Shown in pieces: positions 37,955 through 50,900 of a DNA stretch of 64,000 nucleotides. The translations under genes were made by a program, and so were the position numbers. Below the pieces are notes generated by a model, which was not told the DNA's origin, did no database searches, and saw only the letters and a program-made list of their open reading frames with translations. Positions within the stretch are counted from its first letter, which is position 1. Each line of letters begins with the position of its first letter. This DNA comes from Prostheceraeus crozeri (lineage: Eukaryota; Platyhelminthes; Polycladida; Euryleptidae), in NCBI GenBank assembly GCA_907163375.1, contig CAJQUW010012890.1:806001-870000 (forward strand), read 5' to 3'.

Positions 37955-38365
37955 ATTTCAAAGTTTGTGTGTTATTATTGCAGATTCGTGGATGACATAT
38001 TTGTAGTGCTGAAGAGCGATGGGGATCCTGGTATATTTCTTCGACTTCTCAATGCGTTGCATCCTAATCTGTCACTCGCCAGTGAAGTCGAAAACAACAA
38101 TCGTCAAGCTATCCTGGATTTATCTATTATCCGCAAGGATGATGGAAGCCGATCCTTTCAGTACACCGTAAACCGTAGTGGTAGGGTCTTTATACCCAGT
38201 TCAGAAGCTTCGTGCGAAAGTCATTCAATGTTGAATTGGTAAGAACACTATTTCACCGAGCTCATCGCATTTGTTCTCCAGAGGCTATAGTGACCGAATG
38301 TACTATCCTCCGCAAGACTTTTAATTCGAGCTTTATCAATGTGTACTCTTCCCAAGAGAAAGCGC
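37955..38365 (+). pseudogene. Penelope-like element reverse transcriptase fragment
   Basis: YCRFVDDIFVVL (catalytic Asp pair) followed by LRLLNALHPNLSLASEVENN, FLDLS-type LDLSIIRKDDG and, after a frameshift near 38205, RTLFHRAHRICS and ECTILRKTF. This order is characteristic of Penelope-like RTs, downstream of the active site and before the GIY-YIG endonuclease. The palm N-terminal half and the GIY-YIG domain are absent: a truncated remnant. Confidence 0.82.
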
Positions 38366-38567
38366 AACCATAATTTGGACCCAAGTAGAAAGTGGTGACC
38401 CTTTTAAGGGTGACGTCCCAGTGACTGGATCAGCAGAAAACTTACTCGTGACATTTCTTTAGTGTTTTCATTTGTAGACCTTCAAATGATCTCAAGAACT
38501 CAATGTCAGTGGCGATCGAATCTGAAAGACAAGCTGTCTCTGGAATCCTAGTCTAATATGCTATACT

Positions 38568-39165
38568 CACAGAATTAGATTCGTCTGCGCGCGCTTCGGT
38601 TTCCTAAAGAGGAAGGGTTATATGTAGCCTTAATATCGAAGTGGTACATCACAGAATTAGACAACTTGCTCCTTCTTGAATGGATAATTCGTGTATCGCT
38701 TACTATTGGAAATGGCAAACAATAAGCTGTGAGAAGAGGACACCAGAACCAGTGAGAGTCAGTGTTGTGATATCACTTCGCACACACCAAAACACACATC
38801 TCAACAACATTATATTCAGTATGTACACTATGCAGTAAGGAATGGTGAGAAGACGATGGTGGAATCATCAAGTGAACTAATTTTCGTATGCCTGCAACTT
38901 TTTTTAATAATGATTGGAGGCGACAACATTATGGAGAAAACTTGTGTGCAATGATTGAATTCTTCGAAACTGAAGGAATTGTGGCAATTGAAGAACCTTG
39001 CTTGAACTCACATTAATCCTCAAGCGACGCACCACTTTTTTCCTATCTCTGTAAGGTATTAGGAATTCCTTTTTGCCCACTTAATAAGTTCCACGATTGC
39101 GCATCAATCACACTTCTAGCAAACCGAAGCATATAAACAACATGTTCAATTCTGTGGCTATACTA
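38568..39165 (+). repeat. Dispersed repeat family B, copy 2
   Basis: See copy 1 at 28488. Shorter by an internal deletion between GTGAGAG (38757) and CAACATTATATTCAG (38805). Confidence 0.75.
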
Positions 39166-39784
39166 ATTCGACTGGACCTGTGGAAGTAGGGACACTAGTA
39201 GAACAGAAAGCGCACTGTCCCCCAGGATATCGTAGCTTGTCCCCAGGTGGTTGCATGACGGTAGGCGAGTAAATGCAAAGAGCAGAATCAGCGCTCAATT
39301 GCGTCACTGTAAGTCACTCAGTCCGGCCATAATAGACGGTTCCCACAGACCATCTCAGTGTGATCAAACTCACTCATATGGTCAAGCCTGATCTGTGTGT
39401 GTGCAAAAGGAGAGTTATTTCCTCACTTCTACCTTGATCGCTTTTTCCTCTCATATGATTTTGCAGTGTTTTTGTGCTACTTCTTCACATTATTCAGTGT
39501 ATGACTTTGTAACCCTTTCTTCTTATGTACTTGTATCATGTTCACTTAGCCGTCCAGATATCTCTAATTTGTCATAGGCTCAATTCATGCTAGTTTGATC
39601 ATGCTGATTCCACTGCGCAAATCCTCATTCCGGTGTGCTTCTTGATGAAGCCGACGAAATACGTGTATATCGGTCGATGAATAATTTCTGCATGTTGCTC
39701 TCTATCTATCGAAGTTTATAACTTAAGTTTAATATTAAGTTCTAACTTGTCTTGCTAAATATGACAACACCCATACAGACGTTG

Positions 39785-40234
39785 TAACCAACTAACCATG
39801 GACACCTGCCCGTGCGGTTCACGGGACTGAATAGTATAGGACCGACGTTCCCCTGCGTGTTGTAAGAGGCGACTAAAAGAGGCCTTTTCCCCCTGCAGCT
39901 CTGGTGTTGGTTATGTATTATTCTCATTGACTTCCCTCAGTAGCTGATGTTGCGGGGGATCCTGACAGCCGATTATTTGATGCTGGGATATACAGCAAAG
40001 CTCTTTGAGCTTCCTCCTTTCCTATGGCACATCTAACCATTCCTTTTCCAAAGTCCCCTCAGCGATGGCCGCCGCGCCTCATTGGTTTGGGGTGGGACCA
40101 TTGCGGCAGCACCCCTGTGACATGGCAATGGCCATCTCCTCCCCGGTGCACTCCACGCCAGCAGCATCATCGCTTCGTATTGTCTTGATACGAAGCGCCC
40201 TATCCGCTGGACGGAGCCTGATAAAACAACAACA
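39785..40234 (+). mobile_element. SINE-like (or LINE 3'-end) unit with (CAA)n tail
   Basis: A GC-rich, non-coding island (GTGCGGTTCACGGGACTGAA, GTTGTAAGAGGCGACTAAAA) in AT-rich surroundings, ending AAAACAACAACAACAACAAT. This body-plus-simple-tail structure suggests a retroposed SINE or LINE 3' fragment. I do not identify a clear tRNA-type A/B box. The host or lineage is not inferred from it. Confidence 0.5.
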
Positions 40235-40249
40235 ACAACAATCATGGGA

Positions 40250-41440
40250 AGCTGGATATCATGGATTAGCCTATACAGCAGTATGTGGGAATAAATGGTG
40301 ACATCCCTAAGCGAGTAGAAGTCTATGATTCACAAAGCAATCTTATTGGTCACAGAAATTTCGGGATTCATTGTAGCGCGTCAAAGCAAGCTGCCTCATA
40401 GACCATGGACTCCTGGATACATAGAAATTAACAATTCCATGTTTTTTGATTGGCATTTATATTTATCAGGCCAATTCTTGATCTGGATTGTTGGCCCTTG
40501 TCCAAAGACCATGTACTCAAAAGCAATAGTGAATTTACAAAATGCTGCGCCGACAGGATGAAAAAGAAGGAAATCCTTTTAAACGTTCTGTACGTTCATC
40601 ATTTTGAAATATCGCTCCGATAACCTATCAATAGTATAATCAGACTCTTACGCAACTTGTAATGTCGATTTACAGAACATGCATAACTCCAGCTTGAAAT
40701 CAGAGGCCAAGAAATCCTAGAGTATTCATTTTACTTTAAAGGGTTCCCCTGTTCACTAAATTTGAATAATTTTCAAAATCTCTACATGCATTCGAATATC
40801 AGCTTCCAAAATATCACGTGTCATTCAATGATTAATTGAAAAGTTCCAGCGACATCATTTATTTGAGAAATGATTGTGTAAAGAAACTTTCAATGTGTTT
40901 ATTCCAGAATAGTTCCAGGTTTCTTAGCCGCTTGAAGAAGAGATTATCCAATAATTAGACTTTCGATCTGCGAATCTTCAGATGTTCTTACAAACAGCAC
41001 ACCGACCACTCTCAACCATGACTTTGTGAACCAATTTTTAATTCTCATTCCAATATTGAAAAATTGGGTGTTGTCAGTGACTGCTACAAATAGACACACT
41101 ATATTGATCCATGGAATAGTAGGCTATTTCACATGAAACAATGCCGCCATCTCACTTGCAATTCTCTTCATGAAAATCCTGTAATTGGTGTCAACAACTT
41201 CCACAGCCAACTTGGCAAATAGTTTGACTATGATGCAATGTTTTAGATCGAATCTGATCTACAAACCACAGATTTTTCCATGTGCCATCATTGTACATAG
41301 GCAAGATATCAAACTTCCATTCTAGTGTAATCCACTTCTATGCCTGGATATATAGTCTGGACTGGAGACTTCAATGAAATCTATGGTAGATTGTACATTA
41401 GTAGGTCAAAGCAATCAAAATTTGATTTTCATCATCATCA
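40250..41440. other. No recognisable gene
   Basis: AT-rich. Ends in an (ATC)n microsatellite at 41430-41450 that directly precedes the THAP start codon. Nothing else recognised. Confidence 0.4.
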
Positions 41441-41448
41441 TCATCATC

Positions 41449-41751
41449 ATGGGTTATGCTTGTGCAGCTTTGAACTGCAAAAACGGCCAAAATAATATTG
41501 TTGAATACGGGACATCATTCCATCGATTTCCTTTGCATGGTCAAGAACTTTTAACGAAATGGCTGGCCAAACTATCGAGAAAATATTTCATTCCCAATAA
41601 ATACTCAAGGATTTGCTCAAAGCGTTTCACAGAGCATGACTTCATAACTGAATCATCCGACTCGAATAAAAGACGAAAAAGAACTGAAACTTTATTACAA
41701 AGAAAGAGGTTGCAGAAAAACAGTATACCAAAAATCATATTTAATATATAA
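41449..41751 (+). pseudogene. THAP-domain fragment of a transposase-like gene
   Basis: From the ATG at 41449: ACAALNC then FHRFP, a Trp (TKWLAKL) and CSKRFTEHDF supply the C2CH zinc site plus the conserved Pro and Trp of a THAP DNA-binding domain at the extreme N terminus, where THAP domains normally sit. The frame closes at 41751 after a basic region (SNKRRKRTETLLQRKRLQK). Because probable transposase remnants follow for 1.6 kb, this is likely the 5' end of a decayed THAP-type transposon rather than a host THAP gene. Confidence 0.7.
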
Positions 41752-41952
41752 AATAACCATCATATTTTTCAAACACACTTAACCGAAGAATTGATCCTCC
41801 AACTTCGAAGCATCGCATAGATGATGACATGTCTCGCGAACAATCACGCATGATTCAGTTTGATAAAGAAGAAAAAATTCATAGCATCGAGGAATTACAT
41901 GAAAAGTTTGGAAAATGTTGCACTATTCCAATAGGTTTCTCAGCTATCAGAA

Positions 41953-43368
41953 TTGGTGATGCTATTGAAATTGTCTGTTTTGATAGATGCAAATGAGCAG
42001 CCTCCACAGTTATTGGCTTCTGTGAAAATTCAACAAGATATGAGCTTCTCTGTATTTGTTAGAAACAGATTAATTAGTGGTACTGACTATCGACATTTGA
42101 TGATGATAGATAAGACCGAGAATTTAACTGACCTTACAAATTTACTTGCATTTGGGAAGTCAATCATTGTCGACAGCAATTAATCTGAAAGAGGTCTGCC
42201 AGAATTTTTCAAGAAATTACAATTTTATTAATGAAGTTCAGTTAATGCGGATCATCTCGCGGAAATCGATATTCAAATAAGCTTGTCAGATTGTGCTATA
42301 TGATTTTTGCCATAAGATCAACTGCATATCAAACTCTACAAAAGTCTCGCATTCTTACAATGCCATTCAGTCGTCAACTTCGCAACATCACAAATCCTTT
42401 GGGTGCAGATATTCAGAATAATAATTGTAAGCGATACCTGAGCAAGAGATTTCAATAACTGAACCAATTTGACCTATGTGTTACCTTATGTTCGATGAAA
42501 TCCGTATCGAAAAGGGCACTGAATTCACTGGAAGTAGAATTCTTTGATTTTCGGAGAATAAACCTTTGGAAACGGCAGCTACAATTATTTGTTTCATAAT
42601 CAGCTCAGTATTCAGTAGTCAACCCAAATTTACGCCCGTGTCTTATGAATGAAATATTTTTGCCTTAATTCAATCTATATATAGATACAGCTATATATCT
42701 GTATACAGCTATGTTCATCGATATTTTCCGCTATCTGATTGACAAAATTGGAATGAAATATGTGCTGAGTGTAAAGATATCATCAGATGATATTGAAGGA
42801 AGATTCGGCTGGTGGCGGCAACATTTTTATATCAGCGCGACAGGCATTTGAAAATGAGCGCAAAATTGAGGTGGTTTCTCTTCTTAAATTCACCAGTATT
42901 GAACATCTTCCTTCCGAAGTGGCAGAGTCCAATCGGTCATTCTCAGACTTGCAAATCATCGACAATTTAAAAGACCACCTGAGTAATTTCGAAAGTGTTG
43001 TCCTGTCTTGTGAATATCTCGTTCTATCACCAACAAAAATAAATGTGATTTCTTCAAGACTTTTGCAAGAGCCGGCGATGAGTTCATCAGATCAAGTAGC
43101 TACTGATGACGAGAATAAATCTTCCAGACCATTCTTCTCAATTCTGAACTGTGGTGGATTTACCAGACCATCAAAGAATACTTTTGATATTTGTGCAGTT
43201 TCTTTTGCGACATTTGCTAAAGTCAGGCAAATTGTTGAAGCAAATACAGTATATCTGTCTTGTTCAAAAAATTCTGATGTTCTTTGTGAAATCATTCACT
43301 ATGTTTTGAGCTCACAGTTGGTTGTCACTCATTGTAAAAGAGGGCAACAATATAGCATTGTAATATAG
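41953..43368 (+). pseudogene. Decayed C-terminal region of a THAP-type transposon
   Basis: Open segments at 41953-42183 and 42787-43368 in the orientation of the upstream THAP domain. The last contains GGFTRPSKNTFDICAVS, resembling the GG(L/F)T-x-PS signature seen near the C terminus of P- or Kolobok-related transposases. The region between is riddled with stops. No terminal repeats found. Superfamily assignment is an inference. Confidence 0.45.
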
Positions 43369-44925
43369 CACAATAGAAGCATTGTCACAACTTTGTGAAG
43401 GAGTTATCTGAAGTGACTCGTGAGCGGAATAAAAAACTTACAAAATACTGAAATACATGAATTTATCTCATTAAAAATAATTCTAATATTATACATGCTC
43501 TGATAACTTCAAAGACGCATCACATTAGATTTTATAAAATAAAAGCAAATATTTCATTATACCTACTGTTGTACACTCGTGAAAGGAGTTTCCTGTCCAG
43601 ATAGTTTAAGATATCTAGGAGTCCATGCATAGACTACCGTTATTCCAAAAATTTCAACGTGTAAGAGCACAAAAATAGCTGACTATTCACAAACAAGGCT
43701 GTGAAGACCTCAACATTTTGAAAGACTCCAGCTCCGACTACAGTTTGTCGTTGATTCTTCGACGTGCTAGAAACATATGCTTCGGTTCCTCTCAAGACTT
43801 TGTTTATGGTGTATGCTGTTAGTCTGGCCAAGCTAATTGTCGTAGAAATGCCAATACACAACCCAAATTACCCGGCAAACAAATAGTAAATTGCTAATTA
43901 CACTCCAAATGTTGTACTTTTTAGAGGTTCCCCCTCCCTAATGCATTTTGCATCCAAAATATTGTGCCAATTATTGCATCCAATTTATTGTGCTCATGGA
44001 CTTTGAGGAACCATTTTTTCTTTCGGCAAGCTTCACAGCTCTTATTTATTGACACCTTGATTGTAGAATTAGTTCATGGAGGGCCCTTGAACGCTCGCTT
44101 GATCATGTCATGTTGTCACCTCAAACGAAAACCTAATAATGTCATAGAAAATATCACAAAATTGGTCAGGGTCCGTTGTCAAATTTTGCCAATTAATGTC
44201 TTTGAGAGAGGATAAAATGCACGCCATGTGTTTTACGGAAATCTTTGGTCTTAGACTTGGAGACAACTTCTCCAACTTGTCGGACAAAACGACGTTCTTC
44301 TATCCCGAGCATTTTGTTAATGAATGCCAGATCAATTGTCAGCAGACTTGCTGATTTATCTTCTGTTATTTCGAAGCACTCCCCTGGAATCTGAGTTATC
44401 ACCGAGTCCTGGCTCGACGACGAAATCGATGATAATTTTTTATCTGTTGATAATAATTGCACATTTTGCACATAGTTTTTCTGGACATAGTGGTGAAATT
44501 CTATGTTACGGAGCGTCAAGAACACTTATTCTGTTTCGGTTATTTATTTTTTCGATGTAATTTCTGTGGTTTTGCAGTCTATAGAATTTTTATGTCTTTA
44601 TGTGGAGGAGCTGTTGTTGGCCCTGATTATAATATGTCACCCATTGTGGAATAATGCCAATGCTCATGATGACGCAGTAAATCACCTAACGTCAATGACA
44701 CAATCATGATTGGATTCGTTTTCTTCCACGCGTGTTGTCATAGCCGGTGATTTCAATGATTTGCGCAATATTTTTTGATTGATAATTTTCTTAATGTCAA
44801 TATCATTAATATGACATGTCAATATTCATCAAATATCCAAGCGCGTGACTCTCCACGTGAAAGAGTAAAGGACTGTTGAGCTGAAAAGCTTAGATCATAT
44901 GGTTGACAGTCACAGACAAGAGGAG
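43369..44925. other. No recognisable gene
   Basis: Short overlapping frames on both strands (for example 44193-44525 minus) without a recognised domain. Some minus-strand words (VDLAFINKMLGIEERRFVR) could be another transposon trace but are too short to place. Confidence 0.35.
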
Positions 44926-44927
44926 TA

Positions 44928-45640
44928 CACTGTAAATCGCTCAATACCAATCACATATGAGGGATGCATACCAAAATATCTTTTGGTATATTTCTGTATT
45001 CTCTGTATTTCTGTGCTTTTCGTATGTTATTTCAAGTGTGGTATGCTTTACATACTAAAGACATACCAGCACAAGGTTAAAAGAAAGCATCAATTATGTC
45101 TAAAGTACAAATATATGTTGATTTAAGGCATTTGTCAATAAAGATCACACTAATGTTACTACTGTTTTGTAAGTAGTGAGATGCTAACATTCAATAGTCA
45201 AGCTTGCAATACTGAATTCGATTTTAATACATGTAAGCTCTTAATAATTCTAAGGCATTTCATAAATAATCAATTAAGTATTCAACCATCAACAAATTAT
45301 GTAATTTTGGTATTTGGCACATTATCAATCCGAAATAAAAACACATTAGAATTCATGAATGTAAAAATAGTTGTGTTTGAGATATATAAGTCAACATGGT
45401 TGCATGTAGGATATTGTTTGAATGAGTGGATGTTAATCAACTTGTCTAATTAAGTAAAGCTAACCAAGCGTCTTACTAAGCAAGTAGCAACGTCGACATG
45501 CTGGTAGAGCACAAAATTTAGAATAAATCTTATTTACTTAAATGCCACACTATCACAAAGAAATATTCACGACTGGTATTATTGAATACGTTTTTTGGCA
45601 GTAGGATGTATCTGCAAATAACGTATTTAATTCGCATGAT
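44928..45640. mobile_element. Non-autonomous DNA transposon family C, copy 2 (3'-truncated)
   Basis: Starts CACTGTAAATCGCTCAATAC and follows copy 1 through CATACTAAAGACATACCAGC, GATCACACTAATGTTACTAC and TTTTAATACATGTA before similarity fades near 45640. The inverted right end is not seen. Confidence 0.7.
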
Positions 45641-46325
45641 GCATTTCCTGATTTCATCACTCGGCAACCGTGTGCACTGACAATATAGTTGATAAGTGAA
45701 CGAGTTAAATAATGTGCATGGTTCTGCCTATGGAATCCACGGTTCCGATTATGTTATTATGTCAAGAAATCAGCAATCATATGATGTAAAGCTTTCTATT
45801 GTGTTTGTAGGATAAAAAATGAGAGAATTTTCTTTCCAGGCATTAATGGGCTAACTCTAACATTTTATCATAAACGTCTGTTCTGAGTGCAAATCGATGG
45901 ATAGGCTCCATTGTCAATCGAGATAGTTCCTCAAAATGAATCCGAACCACAATATTTTCTGCAATAAAATAATACGGCATGATAGGTTGAATGAATAATT
46001 GATTTTATGATTCACTATTTTAGTTTTATTTCTTATCTGAATAATAGTGTGGATCCATTACAGATGTATCTTGAAGGATTGGTTGTGATTTTTGAGATAA
46101 TTTGTTAAATGACGAGAGTAGGAAGATAGTTCTCATTATCAAAACTGGTGTCCCTTCCATCGAAACAAATTAAAAAGCACTTCTCCAAAGTAATCAGTTA
46201 ATCAAAGGATTCGTTGAATATTAATCTTTCTTCTTTATTGCTATTATGTCATTTCCTTGGTTATTTCTACAGAGCAGTGCGGAATGCACACCTCACATGC
46301 AGCATTGGACAAGAAGAAGATTTAA

Positions 46326-46612
46326 TGAAATCGATTCAATTGACTCATTGATCGAAATTAATTCATTTGATTGATTGGAATTGATTTATTTGATTGAAGC
46401 TGATTCATTTGATTGATCGAAATTGATTTAGTTGATTGAAGCTGATTTATTTGATTGATCGAAATTGATTTAGTTGATTGAAGCTGATTCATTTGATTGA
46501 TCGAAATTGATTTAGTTGATTGAAGCAGATTCATTTGATTGATCGAAATTGATTTAGTTGATTGAAGCTGATTCATTTGATTGATCGAAATTGATTGATT
46601 CAATGAAATCAA
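46326..46612. repeat. 42-bp minisatellite
   Basis: About six to seven tandem units of roughly 42 bp built on ATTGATTTAGTTGATTGAAG and TGATTCATTTGATTGATCG, nearly identical in the central copies. The minus-strand open frame across it (repeating SISINQMNQLQSTK) results from a unit length divisible by three and I do not take it for a gene. The end of a repeat D copy lies inverted at 46620-46665. Confidence 0.92.
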
Positions 46613-46943
46613 GACTTATATTACATTGGGGATTTATTTAATACTGAGCTGTTGCTCTACCTAACATACTCACTCACTCTGTGTGTTATCCGAAGAGATT
46701 AAATCCAGCACATGCAATTACAGTGGGTCATCTGCGTACGACAGAGTCAGGTTATCAATCATATCCACGTCAACGTTAGGTGTATCATTTTCTAAAAAAT
46801 GAAGCAGAAGATCAGCTATTTATCTATGTTTTGTGTTTCTTATATAAGTTTTCCATTCAAATTCTCCATAGCTGTCCATGAGAGAAAAAATTAATACACA
46901 AAAAGCTGCTACTTATTTATTTATGCAAACAAATTGATGATAT

Positions 46944-47873
46944 TCAATTCCATGTAAGCTTGATGTAGTGAGTGAAGAAGTTGACAACCGATTTATTGCA
47001 GTTGATGTAGAAATGGAAAATCTCATAAATTAATATGCATATCAAAATTCTTGCTGTTTGTTCTTGTGACAATGTTTCAATGCTTCTCGAATTTCTAAGT
47101 GGATATCTAAATTGTTCAATATTTTTCAATTTGCTTTCAATTTCAAAGAAGTCTCTGAATAATGAATACGATAGTGGTAGGCCGAAGATAACACAAAGCA
47201 ATGTCACTTTGCCTTTTGCTGCAACGACACCACATAGAGGATTGAATACGTGAGAGAAATAACATATATGAACAAAATGTCTGTCTACACTCCACCTTTC
47301 ATGCAGCGTTCCGATGACACCGATGAATGAACAAACAAAGCCGAAAACTGCCATGACTTCGCAATTTTCTTGATTCATATATACATCAGATATAAATTTT
47401 GCTAATAAACTTGCTGCTAGCAGACGAGTCACTTCAAAATTTGTCAGAGATTTCAAGAAATTTTCAACAGGTTGTTGAGTACTTGTGACATGCTGCCATT
47501 CCATGTAGTTGATTCTGTAAAAGATTTTCTTGATCTTGTAAGTAGCAACCACAGTCATGACAAAACAAAATAGCCGCATAGAGCAACTCTGTCCCGGAGA
47601 AAACATTACATAGAAAGAAATGCAGAGGAGGAGGGGGTGCCAGATGAAGAATTGAACTTTATGTAGGTATATTCTGATAACTTCATCGAAAAGAAGCACA
47701 GTCACAGCAAACGAACAGAGAATTATGAAAATAACATCTCTATATGTAAGATGCGAAGGAGAAGACTTCTCTTGAGTTGAAAAATCACCATCGTCACTGG
47801 CGTGTATTGCGGTCCACCACACTAGTAGATGAAGAGCACGAACAGATAGCATTGTCATTTCACGCGAATACAC
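46944..47873 (-). CDS. Intact multi-pass membrane protein, family unknown
   Basis: 309 aa from ATG 47873 (a second Met is at residue 6). An N-terminal hydrophobic stretch (MLSVRALHLLVWWTAIHA) looks like a signal peptide, and at least six further hydrophobic segments follow (around residues 47-68, 75-92, 99-113, 148-165, 172-192, 205-235 and 285-305), with charged loops between. No family recognised. Compact transcription unit: minus-strand TATATAA at 47915-47909, a TCA initiator about 26 bp downstream, a leader of about 16 nt, TGA stop and AATAAA near 46920. The P-type transposon inserted about 105 bp upstream of the start. Whether host or viral in origin is unclear. Confidence 0.6.
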   Translation of the reverse strand: MYSREMTMLSVRALHLLVWWTAIHASDDGDFSTQEKSSPSHLTYRDVIFIILCSFAVTVLLFDEVIRIYLHKVQFFIWHPLLLCISFYVMFSPGQSCSMRLFCFVMTVVATYKIKKIFYRINYMEWQHVTSTQQPVENFLKSLTNFEVTRLLAASLLAKFISDVYMNQENCEVMAVFGFVCSFIGVIGTLHERWSVDRHFVHICYFSHVFNPLCGVVAAKGKVTLLCVIFGLPLSYSLFRDFFEIESKLKNIEQFRYPLRNSRSIETLSQEQTARILICILIYEIFHFYINCNKSVVNFFTHYIKLTWN

Positions 47874-47884
47874 AAGTAGAATGG

Positions 47885-47916
47885 CAGCTGATTAAGCGTG
47901 AAAACCAATTATATAC
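47885..47916 (-). promoter_or_regulatory. TATA box and initiator for the membrane-protein gene
   Basis: Minus-strand GTATATAA (47916-47909) with TCAGCT about 26 bp downstream, matching the TATA-initiator spacing of the virus-like genes further right. Confidence 0.55.
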
Positions 47917-47977
47917 ACAAGTAAGAATTCTTGGAAATCATGTCCCAATCTGTGTCTTGGAACGAGATCACGAGTGG

Positions 47978-50900
47978 CAAGGACTTCTAAATATAGTACT
48001 GATGTCAGGACGCGCGCTACGGATTCATTAGGGAAACCCAGCGAGGCTGACTGAAAGGCTACTGTTGTTGCAAGCACAAATCTGTGGTTGCAAGACTGTC
48101 GAGTGTCAACCAACAAATTGAGAATGAATAGTAGTGACTTACATCCTTACATACATTGTACATACACAAAAACCAAGAAAGTGAAAGAATGTACAATATA
48201 CATGTACATGAAATAATGCGATTTGACTATGATTTTGATATCTGAAGGAAGAGCGATGCTGTGTGTGTGTGATAAGAGTTTATGTATGTTCATTGTGTAC
48301 TTAATATTGTTTCTGTTGGTCTACTTAGTGAAATAAGCCTGCCGTAACTTACATAATTAACATAATTAATTTTCCTCGAGTACAAAATTTTCAACATAGA
48401 CTAATTGTATTCTACGTGTACTCGAAATTATTAGAATCATTCTTTCTAATACTGTTGCAGTTGCAGTCTACATCTTTGACTGTTATGCTAAAAATATAAA
48501 CGTCTATTGTCTCCCCTATTTATAGAGCGTGAGCTTGACCAAACTTAAAGTAGAAATTAGTTTTCCAGTAACTTAAAATATCGATTTTCGTTTGTTTAAG
48601 AAATTAAGAATCGCGTACAATGTAGGCCACATTATTTAAGTCACTATATCAAGCAACCCAGAATTCAATACAAGAGTGAAAAACACGAGAAATAGACAAA
48701 TATGCATTCTGTATTGCTCCATTACAATCAACAAAAAGCATAATTTACAAAAATTGTTTTCATGATTGAAGCTTGCGCTTACGCCGGGCGGAAGTGTTCT
48801 TCACTTTATCACGTATCAAATCATTAGAGCGATTGATCAACCCTTTCAGAAACAGATTGCTGAGTCTTGATGATACACTTCTCAGCTTGGGAATTTCAAA
48901 GCAAAATAAAAGTGATATCAAAGAAAATATCTTAGCGAGGCGTTGAGAACACTTGTAGTCAGAACTTTCCTTGAAAAAAGAATAACAAAGAAGAGAAACT
49001 TGAAAGAGATCATCAGATGGATAAGACAATTTCCCTCTGCTGACTAAAGTTGTAAATTCCGAATCATGCGGGTTGGTTGGACAAATGGATTGCAATCCTT
49101 CCTTATAGTATGCTATATAGCCACAGATAAAGTAAATTGATTGTCTCTCATCAACACTTATGCTATCCATGTGCTCTGGTATTTCGTTATCAGGTCAACC
49201 TCTTCATCACTAATGTCATCTTTGCAACAAGGACGATTACAAGAGGATATTTCACTTTCGGGAATCTGAAGGCGCTGAAATAATTGCATTCGTCTAATAC
49301 TGGCTGCTTGCAAGATTTGCTCAAATGCAATGAAGTAGTTCCCGCCGCTTGATTGGCGATAAATGCCGAACTCTCCTTCTAGTGGGTCGGTTTGAAAAAT
49401 ACCCAACATTAGGTATCGACAGGCATTTTCAGAAAGAAGATGTTTAGACAGAGATATCAGTCCCATGATTGTCTGTGTCAAAGTATTTCTCGTTACAGAA
49501 GTTAAGGATTTAATCCGCATGTTGCCCCTTTCCCCTGGCATCTTACTGATCGAATTTGACAAAGATTCTAAGAAATCGAATCGATGGTCGCTGCTGCTGG
49601 AAAAAGGTCGTCTAACATCATCATTCAGAACTACGTGTAAGTTAGGGTTTTTGACATTTACAATTTTCCAGAATTTTAGAATTATGTCAATGAATTTTGC
49701 TGTATCTTTTTTATCGTCTTGGATTAAAGCAGCTACTGTTCTTTCGTTGAAGATGTTTAAAACTAATGATACTTTTTGCAAGGCTAGGTTGGGTGGGAAG
49801 ATCGTTTCTTTTGTCAATTTTGTCCTCTTGATAATATTACACGATTCTTTTCTATACAGTTCTTCAAGATCAGACCAACGTGCGGTGGTCTTACCATCAG
49901 GTAAATTGATTTCTAGCTCCTTAGTCTTTTCTGATATCCAATTATTTCTTATGGTTTTTAGCAGATGGACAGTATCGTGCAACAAAAAGATCGGCTCCGT
50001 AGAACTTGAAGTTTTCCCTATCCAAGGTACATCTTTCGACACAACAAATTCACGATACACTTTCAGGTTTATGGATGCACAGTCGCAAATAAAAGCAAGA
50101 ACCTTTGCACCACATTCTCTATCAAAGAGACTGTCTTTTCTAGAACGACTTTGAGAAATGGAGATGTTAGCGAATAAACCGGTACTAATCTCAGAACGAA
50201 ACTCTCTCGACTCATCAATGGTTTTATCATCAATGTAAAAAGCCTCCGAGCGGGTTGCTCAGGATTGTCCTCTGAGTGTCCTATCAAATGGCATCCTCTA
50301 AATCGCACAGATGGCTTTATGTATACTTCATCATAAAGAAGACAGAACTTTTTCTGCAGTCCAGAAAACCTACTCAACACAGTAATTAATGTATTCCTGG
50401 CATCAGACAAATTTCCTACATCTCCTAATCCTCCAAAATGCGCTTTCAATGTTTTGGGATGTGGAAGAAACAACAGCTTTCTTAAAGACTCATAAGCTCG
50501 CTTACCGTTTAAAAGTAAACGTAAACTTACTTTCAGAGTTGACGCAGTATACTCTCTAGATGGCTTCGCTATATAGAGCAACTGCTCTACCAAGAATAGA
50601 ATCTTTTCTTCGTCGTCGATAACAGCGTCGCAGAGATCCATTTTTGTTCGAAGAAAGTTTACACAGGCAACAACAAGATGTTGCCAGGAAATTTCTGCAT
50701 TCTTCACTGCTGTAATCAGGGCCTCCAGTTGTGAATAATACTCCAACTTCGATTGAAAGCCGAAAAATTTGCGGAAGTCCAAATTGTCGGAGTAATGAGA
50801 CACACTTACGGAGAAATCGGAGTTAATCGTAATAACGAAATTAACATCGTCGTTGCTATCAAACTGTATGAACTTAACAAGTAATTCATCGTAAGCTGAA

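Noticed and set aside
40005-40301. 98-codon frame across the SINE-like island
   Set aside because: GC-rich non-coding retroposon body ending in a (CAA)n tail; open frame is incidental.
46358-46612. Repetitive minus-strand open frame (SISINQMNQLQ repeats)
   Set aside because: Direct consequence of a 42-bp minisatellite whose unit length is a multiple of three.
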